Assembly (NCBI RefSeq): GCF_029892095.1
Contig: NZ_JARZAE010000004.1
Coordinates: 1,674,001-1,738,000 of the forward strand
From: Kitasatospora sp. MAP12-44
GTDB taxonomy: Bacteria > Actinomycetota > Actinomycetes > Streptomycetales > Streptomycetaceae
Length of the DNA stretch: 64,000 nt
Direction: 5' to 3'
The stretch's first letter is position 1. Every line of letters starts with the position of its first letter. A program made the translations under genes and the position numbers. Below the pieces are notes generated by a model. The model was given only the letters and a program-made list of their open reading frames with translations, searched no databases and was not told where the DNA came from. This document shows, piece after piece, positions 39,847-51,800 of the stretch.

Positions 39847-42800
39847 TTGAGCGACTACCAGCCGAATTTCGACGTCTCGCCGATCTACGACCTCGGAAAC
39901 GCCTGGATCGACTTCAGCGACCAGCTCTGGGAGCAGGTCAGCGGCATGGACTCCGCCATGCACGGCATGCGGTGGACCGGCGACGGGCACATGGTGGTCG
40001 AGAACACCTGGACCGACCTGAACAACCTGGAGCTCCAGCCGGCCATCGCCTCGGCGGTGGCCATCGGCAACCACATCAACGCCTACGGCGACTACATCGT
40101 GCAGTTGATGGCCCAGGAGGAGGCGCAGTCCAACGCCCAGGGCCTGGCGGGGCTGATCAGCAGCATCCTGTCGCTGCCGCTGATGCTCTTCCCTGGCCTC
40201 GGCGGCGCGATCGGCGAGGCGCTCGGCGCCGCGCTGTCGAAGATCCTGCCGGACATCTTCGTGGACATCATCTCCAGCGTCGGCAGCACGATCGGCGAGG
40301 CCCTGCCGTCGGCCGTGAAGTTCACCGGCAACGTCGTCGTCGACGTGATCGGCCAGGCGGGCATCCAGCTGGGCATCGACCTCGGCTCGCAGGCCATCGG
40401 CGACGCCGTCTACCACGTGCCGACCGACTTCAGCAGCCCCGACTTCTGGAAGAACGAGGCCACCAACCTCGCGCTGGCGGGCGGGCTTCCGCTGCTGATG
40501 CACGCCCCGGAGGTCGCCGGACCGGTGATCACCAAGCTCGGCGACCACACTTTCGGGAACACCGCTGAGCCGACGCCGAACGTCGGGGTGCACACCGAGG
40601 GCGGCGGGCCGGCCGTGCATGGTCCGGCGGGTGTGGAGACGGTCACCCCCGTGCTCGGCGGCGAGCCGGGCGGCTACGTCCCGAACGGCGGCTTCACCGG
40701 GCGCCCGGACAGCACGCTGGTCACCGAGCATCCGACGACGGGCGTGGACGTGCCGATCGACGGCGTCAACCGGCCGGTGTCGATGCCGCCGGAGAACGTG
40801 CCCGAGCGACCGGCGCCCGTGACGGACGCGCCGACCAGCAGCGAGACCGTCACCGGACCGGGCGCGGGCGGGCCGCCGGAGGGCGTGACCGAACGGCCCG
40901 CGCCGGTCATCGAGCCGACGGCCGGCGGCGTCAACCGTCCGGTGGGCCCGCCGGAGGGGGTGACCGAGCGACCGGCGCCGGTCAACGAGCCCGTCGGCAC
41001 CGGTAGCGGGCCCGCAGAGGTCGTGACGGACCCTTCGGCGACCTCGTCCGGTCCGCAGAGCAACGGTTCGCCGCTGGCGGAGACCTCGGCGCCGCCCGTC
41101 CGCACGCCCGCGGACGAGGGTACCGGCTCGGGCGCGCACTCCCCCGCGGTCGGCGAGCCGGGCGAGCCCGGCCTGCGCGGCACCACCTCCGACGCTCCGG
41201 CGACCGGTACGCCCGTGCCGGCCCGGCTGGACAACGGACCGCAGCCGGGCACGCCCGCCGAGGGCGCCCGGCCCGCGCCGGCGAGCCCGAACGAGCGGCC
41301 GGCGGTCCAGCCGAGCGGGGACGGCGAAGCACCTGCGGGCACGGCGCCTGATGCCAAGCCGCAGACGCAGACCGCGGTCAGCGGCGCTGGCGACGCCGGG
41401 ACGGGACGGACGGCGCAGCCCGCCCCGGACGCGCCGAAGGCGGTGGAGGAGCCGGCGACCTCGGCCGCACCGGGCAACGACGGCGTGCGGCCGACCGGCA
41501 ACGAGAAGCTCGCCACCTCGGCCGACGCCGCGCCGACCCGGGACGGCGGCGCAGCGGCCGCCGAGCCGGCGGCGGGCGCGGGTACGGGTGCTGGTGCGGG
41601 TGCTGGTGCCGGCGAGCGGGTGCCGCTCTCCAGCCGGTCCGAGGAGCCCGTCCCGGTCCGGCCGGACGCCGAGGCCAAGCCGCCGACCGGCCAGAGCTCG
41701 AACGACCTCGCCAAGGCCCCCGGCGAGGACCCACACACGACCACCCACGCGGACGCTGGCGCGCGCGGCACGGGCAGCGCGGGCGACGCCGGCCGGCCCG
41801 GCGAGCACGACGGCGCCCCCGGCGAGCGACCCGCGACGGCCGAGCCCGCCCACGCGCAGCCCGCCCCCGACCCCACCCACGCCGAGCCCACCCACGAACA
41901 CACGGCCCCCGAACACACCGCCCCCGACGAGCACTTCAGCGAGCCCGACCAGCAGAAGGCCTGGCACGACAAGACCACGCAGCTCCAGTCCGACTACCAC
42001 CAGAAGCTCGCCCTGGAGGAGAAGTACAACGCGGCCCGCGACCGGTTCCGCCAGAAGTTCGACCGCAACGTCAGCCACTCCAAGCGCCTGCAGAAGCTCG
42101 ACCCGACCGCCCGCGAGGAGGTCTACGCCAAGGCCGAGCAGGACCTGCGCGCCGCCTTCGAGGAGCACACCGACGGACTCGGCGGCGAGGGCACCCGCCC
42201 GTCCGACTGGCGCAAGGCAGACAACGCGTTCCGCAAGAGCGCCAAGCAGCTGGGCGGCACCTTCCCCGGGCGCGGCGAGCTGCACCTGGCCAAGGAGGGC
42301 TGGCCGGCCCAGTCCGACAAGCTGGTCGTCAAGGCCAAGGTCGGCTGGAAGGACGCCGGGCTCTCGGACGGTGCGATCGAGCAGGCCGCGAGCGCCTACC
42401 GCTCCGAGCTGGACCACGCCTTCCACGCGACCCACGGCCCGCTGGAGTCCAAGCCGTTCCACCTGGTCGGCGCAAAGACCCACCTGGATCTGACCCTGGA
42501 GAACCTCGCCTACGGGGTCCGCGGCCTGGGCGACTTCCACGCCACCGCGCACGACCTGCTGTCCGACACCAAGGGCCTCTTTGACAAGACGCTGGACCGC
42601 TGGCGCACCGCCCACCCGGAGTGGAAGCCGCAGGAGCTCGACGCCCTGCACAACGACCAGCTGAAGAACCTCGACGACGCCTTCCACCAGGCGCTGAACG
42701 ACGAGTTGGGCAAACTCCGCGATGCGCCGCACAGCGATCCGGCTGCCGAGGCGAAGGCGCAGCTCAAGGCGCTCTCTGCGGTGCGCAAGTCCTGGGGCGA

Positions 42801-45800
42801 TATCGAGAACGAGCTGATGAAGGGGCTGCACGGCAAGCTGGACAGCACCCAGCAGCTGCACGACTTCGAGCCGCAGACCGCGCACGACCTGCACAACGCG
42901 CAACTGGACAGCATCCGCGGCGGCGAGCTGCCATCCGCGCAGACCCACGGCGCCGCCGCCGCGGCGGCGGCCAAGGACGCCGGCGCACTGCTCGACAAGC
43001 TCTCCGGCGAGCCGCAGTCGCTCGGCGCCGGGCCCTCGCTGCCCGACCGGCTGAAGCAGCACCTCGACGATCTCTCCAGCACCCTGCCCGACCGCTACCG
43101 CTTTGAGGACTCGGCCGGCCCGAAGACCGGGTCCACGCTGGACTCGGCCTCCAACTGGCGTGCACCGGACGGCAGTCGGCCCTCGCCCGAGGCGCTGGAC
43201 CTGGTGTCGCACCAGGTCGCGGTGAAGCTGCACACGGTGCTCACCGACCTGCGCGCCGAGCTGAACGGCGCGGGCTACGGCAAGGGGGCGGTGGACGGCG
43301 CGCTCGGCAAGCTGGACTCCGAACTCAAGGGCGTCGAAAGCTCGTTGCCCTCGCTCTTCAGCGCCGCCGAGCATCTGCCGAAGGTCAGTGAGGAGTCGCA
43401 CGCGGCCTGGCGCAGCATGACGGACGAGCACCCGGGCCTGAGCAAGCAGGGGCCGGTCGGCGACCTGGAGGCGAAGTTCCACCAGGACTGGGCCGCCGCC
43501 TACGACCAGGTGGCCACCGGCGGCAAGCTTGACGCGGGCGGCTGGGCGGCTGGACGGCACTCGGGGCCGCAGCCCACGCCGGACGCCGCCACCCAGCACC
43601 TGATCGACGTGGGCCGGCAGAACCTGATGTCCCACACCGAGAACGTCATCTCCCTTGCCGAGCGCCGCAACTGGGACCTGGAGACGCTGCCCGACAAGGT
43701 CGACGCCGCCTTCCAGAAGTGGGAGGGCGACGGCGGATCGAGCCTGGTCCACGACGAGCTCGGCCCGGACGACGTCGCCTCGGTGCTCTCTGAGGTGGAC
43801 AGCGCGCTGAAGCAGGACTTCCACAGCCTGCTGGACGGCCGCGACCTGCACGGGCTCAGCTCGGACGAGGCCGGTGCGCTGCACCAGGAGTGGGCCGACA
43901 AGGTCGCGCACCGGCTGGACGAGCTGCCCGCCCGCTTCGACCGCAAGGTCGAGCTGTCGGAGCTGAAGGACAGCTCCAACACCCAGGTCGACCAGCACCC
44001 GAGCGCGCGGGGGGCCGATCCGGAGACCGTCAAGGTGGTCAAGGACCGTTACACCACCGACCAGTTGACCAAAGCAGCTGATCGGCCGCTCGGCGAGCCG
44101 GCGGACCCGGCGGCCGACCCGGCGGCGAGCCTGCCCGGGCGCTTCGACTACGCGGCCAAGGTCCAGCAGCACGCCGACCATGTGCTCGACCACCTGAAGT
44201 CCCTGCGCGACAACCGCCCCGGGCCGGACGCCCGGACCGGCGGCGCGCTGCCCGCGCACGCGGTGGACGGCTACCGGGCCGACGTCCTGAAGAAGCTGGG
44301 CGACGCCCACCAGAGCGGCAGCGGCTTCCACGACTACCTCTCCGAGGAGCAGCCGAAGGCGGAGCTCGCACTCGACGCCGCCACCGCCGACCTCCAGGCG
44401 CACTTCTCGCTGACCTTCGACGTGCTGCCGAAGGCCAATGCGGCGCTGGACCACGAGGGAGCGAACCACGGCTACTCGGACGAGGTGGTCACCAAGGCAA
44501 AGGAGAGCCTGAACAGCGACCTGCGCTCGGCCATCCGTGACCATCTTGCCGACCACAGCTACCAGTTGACGCCGACGCCGGAGAACCTGCGCGGTCCCGG
44601 CCGGCCCGGCGACCTGTTGAAGCCGGACGCCCTGGAGGACCGGCTGCGCTTCCACCAGGAGCTGGACGACAGCCTGCACTCGATGACCGACACGCTCTAC
44701 CGCGACCACGGCCTGACCACCGACGACGAGGGCCTCGGCCGGGTCGGCGACGAGTACGCGGCGAAGATCACCGCACTCGCGGACCAGCACCTCGGCGACC
44801 TGCGGACCGGTGAACGCCCGCTGGTGAACGACAAGTTGGACCCCCGCTACCAGGCCTTCCGCAAGGACGTCTCGGACCTGCTGAAGGGCGCCGACCGCCG
44901 GGTCGCCCACGAGAGCGACCTCGAAGGGGCGCTCTGGGACGCCGGGAAGGCCTTCGACAAGGCCTTCGGTGGCCCGGCCACGTACGGGATCGACGCGGGC
45001 GACCCGGCCGGCTCCGGCTTCGCGCAGGAGATCGCGGACTTCAAGCACGACTGGATCGAACTGCACGACAAGCTCGCCGGTGACGGCAGTCTCAACGTGG
45101 ACAAGTGGCTCGGCAGCGAGCAGACCAGCGTGGACGCCTTCGCCAAGGCGGCGGGCGCCCCGGGCCGCCCGGGGCCCCGGGACCCGGGCGCGCCGTCGTC
45201 GGTGCCCAGCCCTTCGCCCTCGCACCCCGAGCACCTCACGCAGCCCGCACCGGAGCCGACGCCTGAGTCGCCGGTTGAGTCGCCGGTTGAACCGGTTCAA
45301 CCGGCGACTCCGGAGCACCTCACGAGCGAACTCCCCCCGGCCGAACACCTCGACACCGCCGAGCAGGCCGGCACGGCGGCCCAGGTCCGCGCCGATCTCG
45401 CGCACGAGAAGATCACCCAGGAGCAGCACCTCGACACCGTCCGCCCCGACTTCGCGGACGACTTCCACCAGCTACTGGACTCCCCGCGCTACAACGGCAA
45501 GTTGACGAACAGTCAGCTCGACTCGATCCGCAGCACCTTCGAGTCCGATGCCGAGCGCGCCTTCGCCCGCACCTTCAACTCGCCTGTCTCCCAGCGTGAT
45601 CCGCAGGCCGTGCAGCACCGCTGGAACACCGAGTACCTCCAGCTCAAGAACCTGGCACAGGGCCGCGCGGAGTACACCATCGCGCATGACGCGGCCATCG
45701 CGCAGGCCGTCGCGGACGCGGAGGCGGCCATCGACTCGCCAGCCCACGAGCAACTGCCCGCCCCCGTACGGGATGCGGCCAAGCGTTCGTTCCTGGCCGG

Positions 45801-48800
45801 CGTCGCGGCCGGCTTCGCGCACCTGCACGCCGCGCCGAGCGCGTACGAGGTGAGCAAGATGAACGTCAACTGGCCTTATCTGTACCAGGATCTGGTCAAG
45901 AACATTGACACGCACATCAGCGCGCAGAGCGACCTGCACAGCCACGCCCAGGCGGTCGACCAGCGCTTCCACCAGGTCCTGGCCGACCATCAGCTCACTC
46001 CGCAGGACCTGCACTCTGACCCCTGGCTCACCGCTCAGCACCACGAGTTCCGCGCGGCCGCCCTGCAGAGCAACCCCAAGTGGCGCTCGCTCACCCTGGA
46101 CGACCTCGCCACCGACCTCGGCCACCGCCTGACGCTCGCCCACACGGTGGCGGACGCCCTGCCGCAGCTGGACGACGCGCTCAACACCGCGATCGACCAC
46201 TGGCAGGCGACACACGGCCCCGACCAGCAGCTCAGCCAGCCGCAGATCGACGATCTCAGCACCGAACTGGCCTCCGAGGCAAGGAAGTTGGCTGACCGGC
46301 AGCCGCTGCGCAGTGACGGTGTCGGTGGCGGTGGCGGTGTCGGCCAGCAGCGCACCCCGCTGCTGGCACCCGAGCAGGTCGGCGCCACGATCACCGAGCT
46401 GACCGACAGCCTGCCGGGCCGGATCCTGTTCTCGGCCGGCCTGGCCCACCTGGCCTCGGCCGCCATCGCCGCCGGTCTGAACACCGAACTCCCGCAGCTC
46501 ACTGGCCTGTTGGGCCAGCTGCGAGCCGCCAACTACGCGCCCGAGGCGGTGGAGAGCGCGCTGACGACCGTCGAGCGGCACCTCGCGGACCTGCTGTCGG
46601 CGGTGCCCGAGGAGCTCGCGGCGGAGGCCGGCCGCCAACAGGCCTGGGTCGACGCACAGCAGGAGCTGGACGACCTGCTGAGCGAGCACCCGGAGCTGTC
46701 CGCGGCCGGGGCCGCGCGGGTGCGCGACTGGTACGGGCGCAGCGCGATGGCCGACCACCACCGGATCTTCGGCCGGGGCGACCTGGACGTGCTGGACTGG
46801 ATCAGCCGGCAGCCGGACGACCTCTCCGAACTCCCCGACACCACTGGCCAATCGGCTGAGCTGCCGGTCGTGCTGCCAGCGTTCCCGAGCGGCACGGTGG
46901 AGCTGGGCGCGATCATCAGCAGCGTGCTCGACACCGTGCCGAGCAGCTCGGCGATCGGCCGGCTCTTCGACCCCGAGCTGAGCTTCACCGGACTGGACGC
47001 CCGCAAGCCGGAGTTCGTCCATCTGGCTCCCGTCGGTCCGGGCCGCACGCAGTTCTCCGGGGACGACATCCGCTCTTTCGCGCAGACCCCGTGGGACACC
47101 GACCGGCCGCTGTACACGGCGGTCGTGCACGGCAACGGGGTCGCCGTGACCGTCTCCACCACGGGCGAGGACGGCGCCCAGCAGACCTCCGAGCTGGCCG
47201 GACCGGAGTTCGGCGAGGTGCTGGCCCGTCGGCCCAGCCTCGGCGCGCTGGGCGGCGACGCACAGATCATCCTGGCGGCCTGCCGGGCCGGCGCGACCGT
47301 GGATGAGCGGCTGGCGATCGGCCAGTCGGTGGCCGACCGCTCGGGGCATGTGGTGTGGGCGGCGACGACCGACGTGCTCGTCACCGACAACCTGGCGCAG
47401 GCCGGCTTCGGGCTGCTGCCTGACGAGCAGGGCAGGCCGGGCGCCTGGGTGATGTTCCTGCCGACGCCGGGCCGGGCCACCGCCCGTCCCGAGCCCATGA
47501 CGGCCAGCACCGACACCGAACCGCAGACCTCCGCCTCCGCGCTGCCCCCGGTTACCAGCGCGAGCACAGGCACGAGCGCCGCCGCAGGTGCAGGCGCAGG
47601 TGCCGCGGAGGTGTCGTTCAGCGGCGCGGTCATGATGGCCCCGACCGTCAAGCGCGTCGCCGACATCGCCTCCCGCCCGCGCAACACCTTCGCCCAGGGG
47701 CTGGACATCCGTGGCACCGGCTACCAGGCCCTCACCGTGGCAGGCGACGGCGACTGCTTCTTCACCTCGCTGCTGACCGGGGCACACCACCAGCTCGGCG
47801 ACTGGGGCCACCAGGATCTGGACCAGCCCGGGCTGCGCGACACCGCGTCGGCCTGGTTCACCGGCCCGCAGGGCGCCGCCTACCGCGCCGGGATCGACCG
47901 CACCGGCCGCAGCAACCTGGACATCCTGCTGGGCGACGTGCGCACCGACGAGCTGTGGCAGATCACCGGCCGCACCGGCCGGGCGCCCTCCGACCGGGAC
48001 CAACCGCTGCTTCGCCAGCAGCTCTCCGACGAGGTGGCCACCGCGCTGCACGACTCGGCCACGCTGGCCTCCGGCGACGCGGCGGCGATCAGCGCGGCCA
48101 GCGCCCGCTCCCGGCAGACCTGGAACCGGCTGCTGCTCGTACGGCCGGTCTACACCCTCCCGTTGCAGCTGACCCCGGGCAGCCCGGCGACCCAGCTGCT
48201 GAACCCGGCCCTGCTGAGCGCCATGCCGCAGTCCGCGATGGTCGACGTGGCGATCCGCAACTCCGCGCTCTGGACCACCCAGTTCTTCGACGAGGTGCCG
48301 CAGGTCACGGCCCGTGCGGTCGGGCTCAACCTGGTGGTGCTGGACGGACGGACCAACCAGCTCGTCGACTACGACCCGCAGGTCGGCCTGCCGTCCGTGC
48401 ATCTCTACCGCACGGACGCCGGCGGCATCGGCGGCGCGCACTACTCGGCACTGCAACCGACCGGCCCGACGCCCATCGTCGCCACCCAACCCGCCGCCGT
48501 CCAGCCCACCATCACCCAACTTGCCGTCGTCAGCACGACCGCAACCACGACCGCGACCAAGGCGCCGGAGAAGGCACCGACCAAGGCACCCGAGAAGGCC
48601 AAGTCCTCACCCGAAGTCCTGGTCCCACAAGGCCCGTTCGAGCTGATGGACATCGCCGTGGTGAGCGACCCGGTGGCCGTCCGCAACCAGCTCGCCGCCT
48701 CCGGCTCGGGCGCGCTCGCGCCGACCGACCCGCTCTACCACTGGCTCTCCGACCCGGCCGGGGTGCTCGCCGACTTCCGGCACGACCCACAGCCGCAGCA

Positions 48801-51800
48801 ACTCCTCGCGCTGCGCCCGCTGTTGATCGCCCACCTCGCCGACTGGGTCGAGCACCACGACCCGACCCCACTCGCCGGCCTGCGCCCGGACGCACTCGCG
48901 ATCGCAGGCCCGGCTCCGACGGCGGCCGAACTCGCGGACGCGGTACGGGACTGGGCGACGCTCTCGACCCCGGACGAGCGCGCGTTCTTCGCCGAGGTGC
49001 TCGGCAACGGGCTCGGCCTCACCCTCGAGGTGTACGGCGGCTCCGCCAAGGACGCCCTGCTGGGCACCGCCGGTCCGGCCAACGGCCGTCCGGTGAAGGC
49101 CTTTCTGCGCGACGATCCGAACGGGCACCCCACCCTCCACCTGGCCGGCATCCCAGGCCTCTACGCACCGCCGACCCGGCTCACGGTGGACGGCCAACTC
49201 AGCTCCTCCGACCGGGTGCTGCCCATCGTCGGACCGCAGGACTTCGTCGTCGTCCAGCTGCTGAACAGCCTGACCGGCGTCCTCACCCCGGACCAACTGG
49301 CGGATGCCCGTGCCCAGTTGGAGACCGAGCTGAGCCTGGCCGCGCTTCAGCCGCTGCTCTCCGGGATGACCCGCGGCGACAACCTGAAGCTGCCGCTGGA
49401 CGTCGGCGGCTGGCAGGGCGACATCGAGATCAGTGCGACCGTCGCCACCGCCACCACCGTCGACACCTTCAAGAAGCTGGAGTTCGAGGACGGCAGCGAC
49501 TCCTTCGACGCCACCGGTGCATTCCGCGAAGGGCGTTCGCGCTTCGGCGGCGGGCTCATCCTCAAGGGCAAGCCCGCCTCCGAGACCACCCTGACCGGCC
49601 AACTCGGCGTGCAGCGCGACAAGATCACTGGCCGGGTGGTGGCGAGCAGCGGCCGGATGTTCACCCGCGCCAAGACCCCCGAGCCCGCGCTGCGCGTCAA
49701 CGCCGGGATCCGGCTGGACTTCGACTTCTCCGAGGTGCGCAGGTTCGGCCTGGCGCTGCCGGTCGGCGCACAAGTCGCCGCCACCGGACGCCCGGACGCG
49801 CAACTGCACGTGGTGCTCCCGGTGCAGGTCGCCACCCCCGCCGCCGAGGCGGACCACGCTCCGCGCCCCAAGGGCATGCAGGACTACCTGCCGCCGCTGC
49901 GGATCGAGCAGACCCTGGGCCTCGGCGGTTCGGACGTCGTCAAGGACGTCTACACCGTGGACGCCAACGGCCGGCGCACCAAGGGCGGGGTCCGCTCGCT
50001 GCTCGGCAACGCCCACCAGTCGTCCTCGCTGGAGGCCTTCGGCGCCCGTACCTTCGGCGCCGACTGGCGCGACGTCAAGGACGAATTCCTCGGCAAGGTC
50101 AGCCTGTTGAGCCTGCACACCAGCCTCAAGGGGATGATGGCCGGGGAACCGATGGAGGTCGCCCTCAGCGAGAGCCGCGGCACCATCCTGGTGAGCGCGC
50201 AGGTCGCCACGCTGGCCCACCTGCGCAACACCGACTCCAGCGAGTTCAACACCGGAACGGACGTGACGCGCACCATCACGTCCTCCGACACCTACAGTTG
50301 GAGCGGCCAGACGCCGTTCTCCGCCCAGCAGACCGGCATCGACGAGGCGCCACTACGGCTCAACGGTTCGGCGACCGCGCAGTACGGGCGTGACCGGCAG
50401 TCGATCGACCAGTTCTCGGTGCGGGCCGGCAACGCCGTCAAGATGAAGGTCCCCGGCGCGATCTTCAACGGCGTGGCCCGGCTGACCTTCAGCCTCCGCA
50501 AGGACCCGGCCACCGCCGGCGATCCGGCGCTCGCCACCACCGCGACCAGCGTGCCGACCGGGCCCGCGCCCGCCGTGGCCACCGCCGAGCTGGGCTTCCA
50601 GGTCCTCACCGAGGCCGCCGAGGCCAGGCCGGTCAGCGCACCGCAGACCTTCGACGCGACCACCCGCACGCCCGCGCCGCTGCAGATCGAGCCGCCGGTC
50701 GTCGCCGCCCAGTCCACCGCCTGGCGGCCGAAGGCGGAGATCTGGGGCCTCGACCCGCTGGGCCTGGCGGGCCTGCCGGAGAGCGCGGTCGTCTACGACG
50801 TGTTCGCCGGCCCGCTGCCCGTCCCCGCGCAGCAGCCGACCGCCAGCCTGAACGCACTGCTCAACAACCTGGGTGGGGAGTTCTTCGGCACCAACGACTG
50901 GTCGGAGCAGCGCCCGGCCGTCCGCTACTCCTTCAGCCGCGACCGGGTGGCCGCGCTGCTGCCCGCGATGAGCCGCAACGTGCCCGCCCAGAGCCCGCTG
51001 CTGACCCGCCCGCGCAAGCCCGACGCCCAGGTCTCGGCCACCGCGCAGCTGAGCAGCTTCGCGTTCCTGCGGGTCATCGACAAGGCCGAACTCAACGTGC
51101 TCAACGAGGCGGTGGAGGGCACCGCCAGCCGGATGATCTCCTGGCGCACGGTCGGCGGCCAGGGCCAGGTGGGCTACCAGGACACCATCGACGAGGTCAC
51201 CTCGCTCGGGATCCCGATGATCGGCGGCGGGTACGCCAACCGGCACCGCGAGGGCGCCCGGTCGGGCGAGGGGTCGAGCACCGTCTCCAGCGCGAAGTTC
51301 CCCGAGCCGATGGTGGCCTACCTGGCCACCGCCCGGGTGGACGTCCAGGTGTCCGAGGCCGGGTCCGCCACCGGCGCGGTCACCGGCCACACCGACGTGC
51401 GGTTCGTGGTGGCGCTGCCCAAGTCCTCCGCCGAGCAGTACGTGGTGGCGGACGGGGACGAGGGGCAGCAGATCTTCACCCGGGCGGGCGCGGAGGCGGC
51501 GGCCCTGCTCGCGGCCCCCACCCCCGTCGTGGCGACCGCACCCGCGCCGCTCGCCTACCAGCCGCCCGAGCGGGTCAGCGCGCACGGCCAGATCGGCGCC
51601 TCCGACGCCGTCACCAAGCTGCACGACGACCGGGCCGTGCTGGACGCCCTGCACACCGCGCTCGGCCCGTCCTTCGCCGACCACTGGGGCCGGGTCGAAC
51701 ACGACCTGCTCCCGTACTTCGACTCGGTCGCGCTGCGCCCGCTGGTGCCCGCGCTGACCGCGGACAAGCGCTGGGGCACCACCGTGAGCGCGGGCGGCGT

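Noticed and set aside
39840..40568. 242-codon frame from ATG 39840
   Set aside because: Runs in a different frame inside the giant gene's coding sequence, is Arg-rich throughout, and has no recognisable domain.
39247..45468. Minus-strand open frame of about 2,070 codons opposite the giant gene
   Set aside because: Its sequence is an Arg/Gly/Val-rich mirror of a strongly GC-3-biased gene on the plus strand, with no motif or ribosome site; the plus frame has recognisable domains.
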